A stretch of DNA of 64,000 nt from Shinella zoogloeoides (lineage in GTDB: Bacteria > Pseudomonadota > Alphaproteobacteria > Rhizobiales > Rhizobiaceae), in the NCBI RefSeq assembly GCF_020883495.1, contig NZ_CP086610.1:2647501-2711500 (forward strand), written 5' to 3'. Positions 25,713 to 33,136 of the stretch are shown here, one piece after another. The position numbers were made by a program, and so were the translations under genes. Numbering within the stretch: position 1 is the first letter of the stretch; each line of letters opens with the position of its first letter. The notes below the pieces were generated by a model that was not told where the DNA came from, searched no databases, and saw only the letters and a program-made list of their open reading frames with translations.

Positions 25713-27367
25713 CTCGCTTCTCTACCGATATGCAGAACGATAGGTCCGCCGAGGACCAAATCGACTATTGCAAAGATTTCGCGAAAAGTCGCGGCTATGA
25801 GATTGTTGGCACCTACGCCGACAAGGCTGTTTCCGGCGCTTCGATCCATGGTCGCTATAATTTGCAGCAGATGCTTCAGGACGCCCAAGCGGGCAAGTTC
25901 AGCATCATCATCGTTGAAGCTCTCGACCGCCTGTCACGCGACATTGCCGACATGACGCTCATGTACAGGCAGCTTGGTTTTTTGAACATCCGCCTTATCT
26001 CCGTGAACGAAGGTGAGGCGAACCTCATCAGCGTCTCGCTGCACGGCCTTCAAGCCCAGATGTTCCGCGAAGGGAATGTGCTCAAGATCAGACGAGGCAT
26101 GGGTGGCTTGATAAAACAGGGCTTGTCCGCAGGCGGCAAGGCATACGGATACAGGCCAGTGAAGAAGCTCGACGCCAAGGGCGAACTGATCCGAGGAGAG
26201 CTCGAAATCGTTCCAGAGGAAGCGGCAGTCGTCCAACGCATCTTTGAGGATTATGCCGCTGGCACCTCCCCGAAGGAGATCAGCCATCAGTTGACGCGGG
26301 AGGGCGTTCCGGCACCACGGGGCTCGGACTGGTCCCCATCAGCGATTTACGGCTGGGCTAGCCGAGGTTCAGGCATCCTTCGTAATTCCATCTATGTCGG
26401 GCATCTTGTCTGGAACAAGAACAAGATGATCAAGAACCCAGACACCGGCAAACGAGTATCCCGCCAGAACCCGCCCGAGGACTGGAAGCACGCTCACCTC
26501 CCGGAGCTTCGCATCATCTCGGACGAGCTATTCGAGCGTGTACAGGCCCAGCTCGCCGAGCGGTCTCAAGTGGCGAAGGAAGGTCGCATCGGCGCAAACA
26601 ACCGTCCCAAGCGCCTTCTGTCCGGCCTTCTGAAATGCGCTGCCTGCGGTCGGGGAATGTCCGTCTATGGCCACGATAAATCAGGTAGAGTTCGGGTGCG
26701 ATGCTCAAAGCACAATAATAGCCGGACCTGCCCCGACCCGAAGACCTTCTATTTGGAGGACATCGAGAACTTGCTCATCAACTCGCTGGCTCACGAGCTT
26801 GCCACGCCTGAGCGCATTCGACTTTACGCTGAACGGTACATCGAAAGCAGGTACAAGGACGAGCGAGACAGCCACCGTAGGCGGGCAGACATAGAGCGCC
26901 GCCTGTCCCAGATCGAAATCGAGAACAAGAAGCTGGTGAACCTCATGCTTCAAGACGGCGCGGACACTAAGGCGCTGGGGGCGAAAACGAAGGAGAATGC
27001 CGAGGAACGAGACCGGCTCGAACTGGAACTGTCCCGGCTCCCGCAGCCCAGCAACATCGTCCTGCACCCGACCGCAATCACGAGCTTCGCCAAGCGGCTC
27101 ATGACGAAAAGCTCGAACCCCTATCGCTCGAACCGTGCGAAGCTCGAAATCGCTCTGACCGAGATGGACGAAATGGGTGGGCTTGGTCCGGTGCTACGCG
27201 AGCTTATTCACTCGGTCACGGTCTATGACGATGGTGATTATATCGGGATCAATGTGCAAGGCCACCTAACACCGTTCTTGCAGGAAGACGGGAAACCCCT
27301 AAAGGACATGGGTGCTGTGGCGATGGTAGCGGAGGAGGGATTCGAACCCCCGACACAAGGATTATGA
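25700..27367 (+). CDS. Serine recombinase, N terminus rebuilt by IS end, C terminus within tRNA
   Basis: A large serine recombinase of about 555 residues. From GTG 25700, inside the IS end, it reads MAINTRFSTDMQ: the catalytic Ser8 of the RFSTD motif is kept, and IS-coded VAIN replaces the native first strand. Next come the resolvase domain (RSAEDQIDYCKDFAKSRGYE, EALDRLSRDIADM), a recombinase domain (about 155-285) and a zinc ribbon (LLSGLLKCAACGRGMSVYG with a later Cys pair). A coiled coil follows (about 385-440). The gene may also be read from ATG codons inside the IS, the farthest at 25631. The last 14 codons (VAEEGFEPPTQGL) are antisense of tRNA-Met. It is the presumed integrase of the island; activity depends on whether the altered N terminus folds. 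Confidence 0.85.
   Translation: MAINTRFSTDMQNDRSAEDQIDYCKDFAKSRGYEIVGTYADKAVSGASIHGRYNLQQMLQDAQAGKFSIIIVEALDRLSRDIADMTLMYRQLGFLNIRLISVNEGEANLISVSLHGLQAQMFREGNVLKIRRGMGGLIKQGLSAGGKAYGYRPVKKLDAKGELIRGELEIVPEEAAVVQRIFEDYAAGTSPKEISHQLTREGVPAPRGSDWSPSAIYGWASRGSGILRNSIYVGHLVWNKNKMIKNPDTGKRVSRQNPPEDWKHAHLPELRIISDELFERVQAQLAERSQVAKEGRIGANNRPKRLLSGLLKCAACGRGMSVYGHDKSGRVRVRCSKHNNSRTCPDPKTFYLEDIENLLINSLAHELATPERIRLYAERYIESRYKDERDSHRRRADIERRLSQIEIENKKLVNLMLQDGADTKALGAKTKENAEERDRLELELSRLPQPSNIVLHPTAITSFAKRLMTKSSNPYRSNRAKLEIALTEMDEMGGLGPVLRELIHSVTVYDDGDYIGINVQGHLTPFLQEDGKPLKDMGAVAMVAEEGFEPPTQGL
27324..27336 (+). repeat. Right attachment-site candidate in tRNA-Met 3' end
   Basis: TGGTAGCGGAGGA, the same 13 bases as 21508-21520. 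On the tRNA strand it is the CCA end plus the 3' acceptor stem. Confidence 0.6.
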
Positions 27368-27400
27368 TTCCTCTGCTCTAACCTACTGAGCTACTCCGCC
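27324..27400 (-). tRNA. tRNA-Met (CAU), elongator type
   Basis: 77 nt with an encoded CCA. The minus strand begins GGCGGAGTAGCTCAG and folds into a cloverleaf: acceptor stem 7 bp with one G-U, D arm with GCTC, and an anticodon loop ATCATAA giving CAU after T33. The T arm is GGGGGTTCGAATCCCTC. The first acceptor pair is G-U rather than an unpaired base, so it is not an initiator. A CAU anticodon could also be tRNA-Ile2 modified by TilS, but the body resembles alphaproteobacterial elongator Met. Its 3' end carries the island attachment site. Confidence 0.93.
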
Positions 27401-27532
27401 GCCCGAAAGGACGCTTGGAACGATGTCCGTTTCCGTCCGGTGGGCGGCTTATAAGGCGGGGTTCCTGCGAGTGTCAAGCGCGGTTTTGAGAAAAATCGCT
27501 TTGTCCGCAAAGGCTTTGGCCGGCGCGGCTTT

Positions 27533-28729
27533 TCAGGCCGCGGCCGGGGTGGCGAGGATGCGCTTCAGGGCGTCCTCGGCCGCCGCTTCCCGCTCGGAGC
27601 GCAGGATGAAGCCGCCGCCGTAGATGCGGGCGTCCTCGCCCTCGCCGGAATAGAGCGCGCAGGCCTGGCCGGGCGCGACGCCGGGCTCGCCCTCCGCAAG
27701 CTCCACATAGATGCCGGCCTCGCTCGCCTGAAGGCGCGCGGGACGCGGCGGGCGGGTGGAGCGCACCTTGGCGTAGCAGTCGAAACCGGCGGCAGCGACG
27801 GTTTCAAGATCGCCGTCGCCCAGCCAGTTGATGTCGCGCAGGTAGAGGCGGCGGGTTTCCAGCGCTTCCTTCGGGCCGACGATGACGCGGCGCGAGCGGG
27901 CGTCGAGATAGACGACATAGAGCGGTTCACCCGTGGCGATGCCGATGCCGCGGCGCTGGCCGATCGTGTAATGCAGGATGCCCTCGTGACGGCCGAGCAC
28001 GCGGCCGTCGATATGCACGATTTCGCCGGCAAGCGCCGCATTCGGCTTCAGCTTGTTGACGATATCCGAATATTTGCCCTGCGGCACGAAGCAGATGTCC
28101 TGGCTGTCCGCCTTCTTGGCGACGACGAGGCCCATCTCCTCGGCAAGCGCACGCGTCTCGGCCTTGGAGAGATGGCCGAGCGGGAAACGCAGGTAGTCGA
28201 TCTGCTCCTGTGTCGTCGCGAAGAGGAAGTAGCTCTGGTCGCGCTCGGCATCGACCGGGCGATAGAGCGCGCGGCGGTGCGGCGCATCCGGCACCGGGTT
28301 GGCGCGCGAGCGGATATAGTGGCCGGTCGCCAGCGCGTCCGCGCCGAGTTCCCGGGCGGTGGCCAGAAGATCGGCGAACTTGACGGTCTGGTTGCAGGCC
28401 ACGCAGGGGATCGGCGTCTCGCCGGCGATATAGCTTTCGGCGAAGGGGTTGATCACCGTCTCGCGAAAACGCTTCTCATAGTCGAGAACGTAATGCGGGA
28501 TGCCGAGGGTTTCGCAGACCCGGCGCGCGTCGTCGATATCCTGGCCCGCGCAGCAGGAGCCGGCCCGGTGTACGGCGGCGCCATGATCGTAGAGCTGCAG
28601 CGTGATGCCGAGGACGTCATAGCCTTCGCGTTTCAGGATGCCGGCCACGACCGAACTGTCGACGCCGCCGGACATGGCGACGACGACGCGCGTATCTTCG
28701 GGCTTGCGATCGAAATCGAGACTGTTCAC
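27533..28729 (-). CDS. mnmA: tRNA 2-thiouridine(34) synthase MnmA
   Basis: A 398-residue cytoplasmic enzyme that uses ATP and a persulfide to thiolate U34 of tRNA Lys, Glu and Gln. GTG at 28727-28729 is used as start ([18 protein letters not shown]), matching the usual rhizobial N terminus. The PP-loop [13 protein letters not shown] is at residues 18-30. The first catalytic Cys is in [11 protein letters not shown] and the second in [11 protein letters not shown]; the C-terminal barrel has [19 protein letters not shown]. It is transcribed alone toward tRNA-Met, 132 bases away, and is the first gene outside the island on the right. Confidence 0.95.
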   Translation of the reverse strand: MNSLDFDRKPEDTRVVVAMSGGVDSSVVAGILKREGYDVLGITLQLYDHGAAVHRAGSCCAGQDIDDARRVCETLGIPHYVLDYEKRFRETVINPFAESYIAGETPIPCVACNQTVKFADLLATARELGADALATGHYIRSRANPVPDAPHRRALYRPVDAERDQSYFLFATTQEQIDYLRFPLGHLSKAETRALAEEMGLVVAKKADSQDICFVPQGKYSDIVNKLKPNAALAGEIVHIDGRVLGRHEGILHYTIGQRRGIGIATGEPLYVVYLDARSRRVIVGPKEALETRRLYLRDINWLGDGDLETVAAAGFDCYAKVRSTRPPRPARLQASEAGIYVELAEGEPGVAPGQACALYSGEGEDARIYGGGFILRSEREAAAEDALKRILATPAAA

Positions 28730-28901
28730 GCGAGGTCCGTTCCGGTGCGCGGGCGCTGCCGTCATACACCTTTGAATTGGGGCCGATCCCGGCCGTTGCG
28801 ACATGCCGCGCTCGGCGGAATGCCCTTCGGGCGACATATAGAAACTTGCCGCAGCGAGGGCAAGAGAAGGCGCAAAAGCCCCCTGCCCGCGCGAACCGGG
28901 A

Positions 28902-29654
28902 TCAGATCAGGCGAAGACGCAGGGCGATGGCGATGGCCTGCATGCGGTTGACGGCCTGCAGCTTGCGGGTCGCGCTCTTGAAATAGCTGCTCACCGTATA
29001 GACCGAAATGCCGAGGATGATGGCGATCTCGTCGCTGCTCTTGCCGGCCGCCGCCCAGCGCAGGCACTCCACCTCGCGGCTGGAGAGCCTTTCACGGTTC
29101 GCGGCCAGCCCCACGAAGGTCTTTTCGAGGCATTCGAAAAGCTGGAGGGCGGCGAAGTGCAGTTCCTTCAGCTCCGGGCGGGCGAGCAGGCCGCGCGTGC
29201 CGGAAAAGACCATGAGATAGGGATCGCCGGCCGTGGAATGCATGAGGAGCGCGGTGGAGACGGAAAGGCCGTAGCTCCCGGCAAGCGCGATCGCCTCGCC
29301 GGCCTGCGTGCTTTCCCAGTCGGCGGGCGCCAGCAGCGCGCTGTCGCCCTGGACGGGCAGCTTCGTCATGCCGGTATCCAGCGCCAGCCGGCTGAGATGG
29401 AAGAGATTCAGCGCATCGTATTTGCGCACCAGATCGGCCGGCCAGTTGCTGACGAGCAGGCGTTCGGAAAACCGCTGCCGGTCGTCGGCGGGAAAGCGCG
29501 CGACCAGGAAATGGCTGAAGCCGAAATGATTGGCGCACTGGCGCATGAGGTGCAGCACCTCGTATTCGGTCTGCACGGATTCGATATTGGCCGGCGACAG
29601 GAATTCGGGCGACCAACCACCCTGCTGCGAGAGCATCTTTTCTGGGTCTCTCAT
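28902..29654 (-). CDS. LuxR-family regulator with autoinducer-binding-like domain
   Basis: A 250-residue regulator. Residues about 30-165 look like the LuxR autoinducer-binding fold ([47 protein letters not shown]). The C-terminal helix-turn-helix is [20 protein letters not shown] followed by [20 protein letters not shown]. No luxI-type synthase is adjacent, so it would be a LuxR solo or a VisN/VisR-like regulator; the ligand is unknown. ATG 29652-29654 is taken as start. It is monocistronic, between mnmA and sciP. Confidence 0.85.
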   Translation of the reverse strand: MRDPEKMLSQQGGWSPEFLSPANIESVQTEYEVLHLMRQCANHFGFSHFLVARFPADDRQRFSERLLVSNWPADLVRKYDALNLFHLSRLALDTGMTKLPVQGDSALLAPADWESTQAGEAIALAGSYGLSVSTALLMHSTAGDPYLMVFSGTRGLLARPELKELHFAALQLFECLEKTFVGLAANRERLSSREVECLRWAAAGKSSDEIAIILGISVYTVSSYFKSATRKLQAVNRMQAIAIALRLRLI

Positions 29655-30091
29655 TTTCCGTTTCCAACAGCCGGCGGATTACGCCGGGCTTGGGTGTATT
29701 CTCGGTCCGGAAAATTTCGGGCGCACCATTCTGTCGGGCGGCGAGAAAAAACGCCGCGGAAGCCATTTCCCTGCGGGAGACAGCTTGCGGAGGCAATGCG
29801 TTTGGATGCGGCCTGGAGGCTTCCGGTGGCGTCAACACGACGCCGCCTCCGAATTTTGGGGCGTATTAGCAGTATTTGAATAAAATGGAAATGAAATATT
29901 TGCATGGCTCCCATGCGGTTGACGCGGGCGGAAAACCGGCGGACGCTAGGGAAGGCAGGGCTTGCCGCATATCGGCAGCGCCGGCGAAGCCGCTCAAAAG
30001 ATTAGAAAATTGTTAGTATGCGCTTAGGCAAATCTTAAATGTGGCAGGCTACAGTCCCGGCATATGGTCTTGAGTTTATGTAGAGAGTCCA
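29655..30091. promoter_or_regulatory. Intergenic region between LuxR-type gene and sciP
   Basis: 437 bases without a gene. The right half is A/T-rich and contains the CtrA-like site at 30024-30038. Divergent promoters for both neighbours must be here. I see no other structure of note. Confidence 0.5.
30024..30038 (+). promoter_or_regulatory. CtrA-binding-site candidate upstream of sciP
   Basis: TTAG-N7-TTAA matches the CtrA consensus TTAA-N7-TTAA with one change. It lies 54 bases before the sciP start codon. CtrA activation of sciP is established in Caulobacter; here it is inferred. Confidence 0.55.
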
Positions 30092-30367
30092 ATGACCGAC
30101 CTGATACGACCCCGCGTTAAATACGTCATCGGCCCCGATGGCAGCCCTCTTACGATCGCCGATCTGCCGCCGGCCAACACGCGGCGCTGGGTGATCCGCC
30201 GGAAGGCAGAAGTCGTCGCCGCCGTACGCGGTGGCCTCCTCAGCCTCGAAGAAGCCTGTGACCGCTATACGCTGACGGTCGAAGAATTCCTGTCCTGGCA
30301 GTCCTCCATCAACGACCATGGTCTTGCCGGCCTGCGCACCACGCGCATCCAGCAGTACCGCCACTAG
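30092..30367 (+). CDS. sciP: SciP, small CtrA inhibitory protein (DUF1153)
   Basis: A 91-residue DNA-associated protein. The sequence MTDLIRPRVKYVIGPDGSPL then LPPANTRRWVIRRKAEVVAA is the DUF1153/SciP signature, with a helix-turn-helix (GLLSLEEACDRYTLTVEEFL) that binds CtrA target promoters. Known role in Caulobacter: it binds CtrA and blocks its recruitment of RNA polymerase, limiting CtrA activity to part of the cell cycle. Full length, no changes at conserved residues that I can see. It sits 1.4 kb from ctrA with a CtrA-like site upstream, which fits a feedback loop. Confidence 0.95.
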   Translation: MTDLIRPRVKYVIGPDGSPLTIADLPPANTRRWVIRRKAEVVAAVRGGLLSLEEACDRYTLTVEEFLSWQSSINDHGLAGLRTTRIQQYRH

Positions 30368-30388
30368 ACATTTCCCGAGATTGCCTTC

Positions 30389-30413
30389 TGCGGCCGCGCC
30401 TTGCGCGGCCGCA
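30389..30413 (+). terminator. Strong hairpin after sciP
   Basis: TGCGGCCGCGC and GCGCGGCCGCA pair perfectly (11 bp) around a 3-base loop, 22 bases after the sciP stop. There is no clear T-run, so termination may be incomplete. Confidence 0.5.
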
Positions 30414-30558
30414 GTCGCGTTTGCAACGGCCCGGCTTTCGCCGCGGCGCGTCGGCAATGCGCCGATACGGCACGCACCGTTCACAATCCCGCGCCTTGCG
30501 GGAGGCCGGAAGACCGGCAAGGATAGCTCCGACACGCAACGCAGCGAGGAGCAGATCC

Positions 30559-30840
30559 ATGAATATCCTGCACGAAGAAACCGGCGCGAAGGGCCGCTAT
30601 CACGTCACCGTCGAAGGGCATGAGGCGGAAGTGACCTATTCCCGCGCCTCGCCGCAGCTCGTGATCGTCGACCATACCGGCGTGCCGGACGCGCTGCGCG
30701 GCAAGGGCATCGGCCAGGCGCTGGCGGCGCATGCGGTGGAGGAAGCCCGCAAGGGCGGCTGGAAGATCATGCCGCTCTGCCCCTTCTTCCGGGCGCAGGC
30801 GATGCGCCACGCGGACTGGCGCGACGTCGTCAACCTCTAA
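30559..30840 (+). CDS. Small GNAT-like N-acetyltransferase (YjdJ/COG2388 type)
   Basis: A 93-residue minimal acetyltransferase fold. The ATG has GAGGAG eight bases before it. LVIVDHTGVPDALRGKGIGQ followed by ALAAHAVEEAR contains the acetyl-CoA pyrophosphate-binding loop (R-G-K-G-I-G), and IMPLCPFFRAQ is typical of the short COG2388 group. The substrate is unknown. It lies between sciP and the convergent fliJ gene. Expression probably starts between the sciP hairpin and the ribosome site. Confidence 0.85.
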   Translation: MNILHEETGAKGRYHVTVEGHEAEVTYSRASPQLVIVDHTGVPDALRGKGIGQALAAHAVEEARKGGWKIMPLCPFFRAQAMRHADWRDVVNL

Positions 30841-30856
30841 GCGAAGGCAGCAACGC

Positions 30857-30902
30857 GAAGAGCCCTCGTGAGCGGCCTTCCGGCCGATCGCGAGGGTTCT
30901 TC
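30857..30902. terminator. Bidirectional terminator between GNAT gene and fliJ
   Basis: GAAGAGCCCTCG and CGAGGGTTCTTC form a 12-bp stem (one G-T), and an inner GGCC/GGCC stem closes the top. It lies between two convergent genes and offers T-rich tails in both directions. Confidence 0.7.
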
Positions 30903-30932
30903 AAATTCGAACGGAGCGGACCGGCGACCCGA

Positions 30933-31283
30933 TCAGGCGCGCATGCGCACCGCGTTGTCGCGCTCCTCCAGCGCCGAGGCCTTGGCGAATTCCGCCTCCG
31001 CCTCTTCGAGCGCCAGTTCGGCCGCATCCTGCTGCACCTTCAACTCCCGGATGGAAACCTGGAGATTATCGGAGCGCTGCCGCGCCGCCTTGGCGAAGGT
31101 CGGATAGGCGAAATGGCTGGGATCGGTGATCCCAGACTTCTTTTCCTCGATGGCGATCTGGCTTTCCAGCTCTTTCGACATCCGTTCGAACTCGGACATC
31201 ATAAGCTGAAGCTGGGCCAGTTGCCGTCTTTTGTCTTTCACCTGAAATTCCTTCAGGCGAACTAGGCTCTCACGCGACTTCAT
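30933..31283 (-). CDS. fliJ: Flagellar export chaperone FliJ
   Basis: A 116-residue cytoplasmic coiled-coil protein of the flagellar type III export gate, partner of the ATPase FliI and of FlhA. ATG 31281-31283 is chosen because GGGAG precedes it and the protein begins MKSRESLVRLKEFQVKDKRR, the normal alphaproteobacterial FliJ start. Nearly the whole chain is heptad-like, with two helices broken at GITDPSHFAYPTF. No other flagellar gene is in the window. It is divergent from ctrA across a 529-base regulatory region, and CtrA is known to control flagellar genes in related species. Confidence 0.85.
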   Translation of the reverse strand: MKSRESLVRLKEFQVKDKRRQLAQLQLMMSEFERMSKELESQIAIEEKKSGITDPSHFAYPTFAKAARQRSDNLQVSIRELKVQQDAAELALEEAEAEFAKASALEERDNAVRMRA

Positions 31284-31812
31284 ACGCAATACTCCCGTGG
31301 ATAGCGAGACCCCGGCATTGGAGCGAACGGCCGCCCAAAACACTGGCGAACATTCACCCGGCATTCCAAATCAGTCCCCGAAGCACGGCGTTTTTCCGTG
31401 CGCCGGCGACCGGCATTTCCACCCGTAACGCGACAAACCCTGCCGAACCGTAAAAAAAATTCAGCGAGATTAATGAAATCCTACCGCTGGTAACCTTTCG
31501 TTTACGGGCATCGTTAATCATAGGTGCGATGATTTAAGGCTCGGTAAATACGGATCGCAAAAAAAGAGGTGTCCGCATTGATGAGTCGAAAGAGTCGGTT
31601 AGCCGTGTTTCCTAAAGTGAGAACTTAAGAGACACATTTCTGATTCATACATGAAATCAGGAGTCTGCCTAAAATAATTAACAGATCGATACACCTTGCC
31701 AAAGTGAATCAGGATTTGTTAACCATTTCGTGGCAGCCTCCAAATCAGGCAACGACTGGATCCGTATCGCGTAGGGGGCCAGGTACCTTGGGCGGCGGAA
31801 AAGGGGACAGAT
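31284..31812. promoter_or_regulatory. ctrA/fliJ control region with GANTC cluster and CtrA-like sites
   Basis: A 529-base gene-free region, clearly more A/T-rich than its surroundings. It contains TTAA-GGCTCGG-TAAA at 31534-31548 (one change from TTAA-N7-TTAA), five GANTC sites at 31583-31710, and TTAACCAT at 31719-31726. In Caulobacter the ctrA promoter is controlled by CtrA itself and by CcrM methylation of GANTC. The same logic is likely here. Confidence 0.7.
31583..31710. promoter_or_regulatory. Cluster of five CcrM (GANTC) methylation sites
   Basis: GAGTC at 31583 and 31592, GATTC at 31642, GAGTC at 31661 and GAATC at 31706. Random sequence would give about one GANTC per 256 bases, so five in 128 bases is dense. 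Confidence 0.75.
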
Positions 31813-32511
31813 ATGCGGGTTCTACTCATTGAGGACGATAGCGCGACGGCGCAGAGCATCGAGCTGATGCTGAAGTCCGAAAGCTTTAATGTGTATACCA
31901 CCGACCTCGGCGAGGAAGGTGTGGATCTGGGCAAGCTGTATGATTACGACATCATCCTGCTCGATCTCAATCTCCCCGACATGTCGGGTTACGAGGTTCT
32001 GCGCACGCTGCGCCTGTCCAAGGTCAAGACGCCGATCCTGATCCTCTCCGGCATGGCCGGCATCGAGGACAAGGTGCGCGGCCTGGGCTTCGGCGCCGAC
32101 GACTATATGACCAAGCCGTTCCACAAGGACGAACTGGTCGCCCGCATCCACGCCATCGTGCGCCGCTCCAAGGGCCATGCCCAGTCCGTCATCTCGACGG
32201 GCGAGCTGATCGTCAATCTCGACGCCAAGACCGTCGAAGTCGGCGGCCAGCGCGTGCATCTGACGGGCAAGGAATACCAGATGCTCGAGCTGCTCTCGCT
32301 GCGCAAGGGCACGACGCTCACCAAGGAAATGTTCCTGAACCACCTTTACGGCGGCATGGACGAGCCGGAACTGAAGATCATCGACGTCTTCATCTGCAAG
32401 CTGCGCAAGAAGCTGGCGAACGCCGCCGGCGGCGCGAACTACATCGAGACGGTCTGGGGCCGCGGCTATGTGCTGCGCGAGCCGGACGGCGACTATCTCG
32501 AAAGCGCCTGA
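31813..32511 (+). CDS. ctrA: Cell-cycle master response regulator CtrA
   Basis: A 232-residue OmpR-type regulator. The receiver has the acidic pocket IEDDS (7-10), phosphoacceptor Asp51 in [14 protein letters not shown], Ser in LILSGMAG and Lys in YMTKPF. The winged helix is [20 protein letters not shown] followed by [20 protein letters not shown], essentially the canonical CtrA sequence. The C terminus ends ESA, ending in two small residues as in ClpXP-degraded CtrA of Caulobacter (AA). It controls division, DNA replication timing, motility and envelope genes. chpT and sciP, whose products phosphorylate and restrain it, are nearby. GGGGACAG serves as ribosome site. Confidence 0.98.
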   Translation: MRVLLIEDDSATAQSIELMLKSESFNVYTTDLGEEGVDLGKLYDYDIILLDLNLPDMSGYEVLRTLRLSKVKTPILILSGMAGIEDKVRGLGFGADDYMTKPFHKDELVARIHAIVRRSKGHAQSVISTGELIVNLDAKTVEVGGQRVHLTGKEYQMLELLSLRKGTTLTKEMFLNHLYGGMDEPELKIIDVFICKLRKKLANAAGGANYIETVWGRGYVLREPDGDYLESA

Positions 32512-32539
32512 CCAGCCCCTCCCCGCTGAACAAATACGA

Positions 32540-32562
32540 CCCGCCGCTAGCCGGCGGGTTTT
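32540..32562 (+). terminator. Rho-independent terminator of ctrA
   Basis: CCCGCCG and CGGCGGG pair around CTAGC, followed by TTTTCTTTT. It lies 29 bases after the ctrA stop. Confidence 0.85.
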
Positions 32563-32590
32563 CTTTTGCCCGGCCTCCGGCCCGGGGGGC

Positions 32591-32630
32591 AAAACAAAAG
32601 CGCGGCCGCTCCATTGCAGAGCGGCCGCGC
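32591..32630 (-). terminator. Rho-independent terminator of the orphan receiver gene
   Basis: An 11-bp stem (GCGCGGCCGCT/AGCGGCCGCGC) with a 9-base loop, followed on the minus strand by TTTTGTTTT. It lies 26 bases past the stop of the gene at 32657. Confidence 0.85.
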
Positions 32631-32656
32631 CGGCATTGGAATGTCTACGGGGTATT

Positions 32657-33019
32657 TCAGGCGGCGATCGAAAGATTGCCGAAGACCTGGGTCAGGATCT
32701 TGCGGTCGAACGGCTTCAGCAGGAAGTCGTCCGCGCCGGCGCGCTTGCCCATCATCATCTTCTTCAGGTCCGCCTCGACCACGCAGTAATAGATGCGCAC
32801 CGATTTGCCCTGCGGCAGGTTGCGGATATTGGCGATCAGCTCCAGCGCGCCGTCCATGGTGGAATCGACGATCAGGATATTGGGCAGTTCGGCCTCGCAG
32901 CGCACCAGCGCCTCGAGCGCGCTGGAGGCTTCCAGCACGAGGAAATCGAAACCGGAAAGAATACGCTTGCCGACCTTCCGGACGACATCGGAACCGTCGG
33001 CGATCATCAACCGCTGCAT
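32657..33019 (-). CDS. Single-domain response regulator receiver next to chpT
   Basis: A 120-residue stand-alone receiver. Asp52 in ILIVDSTMDG is the phosphoacceptor and Lys102 in FLLKPFD is conserved. Two positions are unusual: the N-terminal acidic pair is reduced to IADGSD, and the switch Thr/Ser after beta-4 is missing (RIYYCVVEAD instead of xxLTA). It may still accept phosphate but signal differently, for example as a phosphate sink. AGGAG precedes the start. It is 117 bases downstream of chpT in the same direction, with a CtrA-like half-site between them, and has its own terminator. It is distinct from DivK and CpdR in sequence. A role in the CtrA phosphorelay is plausible but inferred only from position. 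Confidence 0.85.
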   Translation of the reverse strand: MQRLMIADGSDVVRKVGKRILSGFDFLVLEASSALEALVRCEAELPNILIVDSTMDGALELIANIRNLPQGKSVRIYYCVVEADLKKMMMGKRAGADDFLLKPFDRKILTQVFGNLSIAA

Positions 33020-33106
33020 TAGCTGCTCCTAGGTCTCCCGCTCGCAAAGCGGGAACGATACAGGATGCAACTCTACCGACGCCTGGCAAACAAAGCGTTA
33101 GCGGCC

Positions 33107-33114
33107 ATGGTTAA
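33107..33114 (-). promoter_or_regulatory. CtrA-like half-site TTAACCAT upstream of the receiver gene
   Basis: ATGGTTAA on the plus strand, 88 bases before the start of the receiver gene and just past the chpT stop. It is one of five such intergenic octamers that I found in the window. Confidence 0.45.
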
Positions 33115-33136
33115 CGAACCGTGGCTGCCCACAACC

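Larger units (their letters stand above)
21521..27323. mobile_element. Small genomic island integrated at the 3' end of tRNA-Met
   Basis: About 5.8 kb lies between two direct copies of a 13-bp tRNA-Met 3' sequence. It contains an HNH/AP2-like gene, a truncated DUF488 gene, an IS21-family element and a serine recombinase whose 3' end abuts the tRNA. Flanking genes (lytic transglycosylase, mnmA) look chromosomal. The island reads as more A/T-rich than its surroundings by eye. The IS has removed part of it, so it is probably not self-mobile now. Confidence 0.6.

Noticed and set aside
27324..27400. tRNA-Ile2 (CAU) instead of tRNA-Met
   Set aside because: The anticodon is compatible with both, but the acceptor and D-arm sequence match elongator tRNA-Met of related bacteria. 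TilS elsewhere in the window does not decide this.
30389..30413. sciP downstream hairpin as a small RNA gene
   Set aside because: There is no promoter and no second element. A transcript-end hairpin is the simpler reading.
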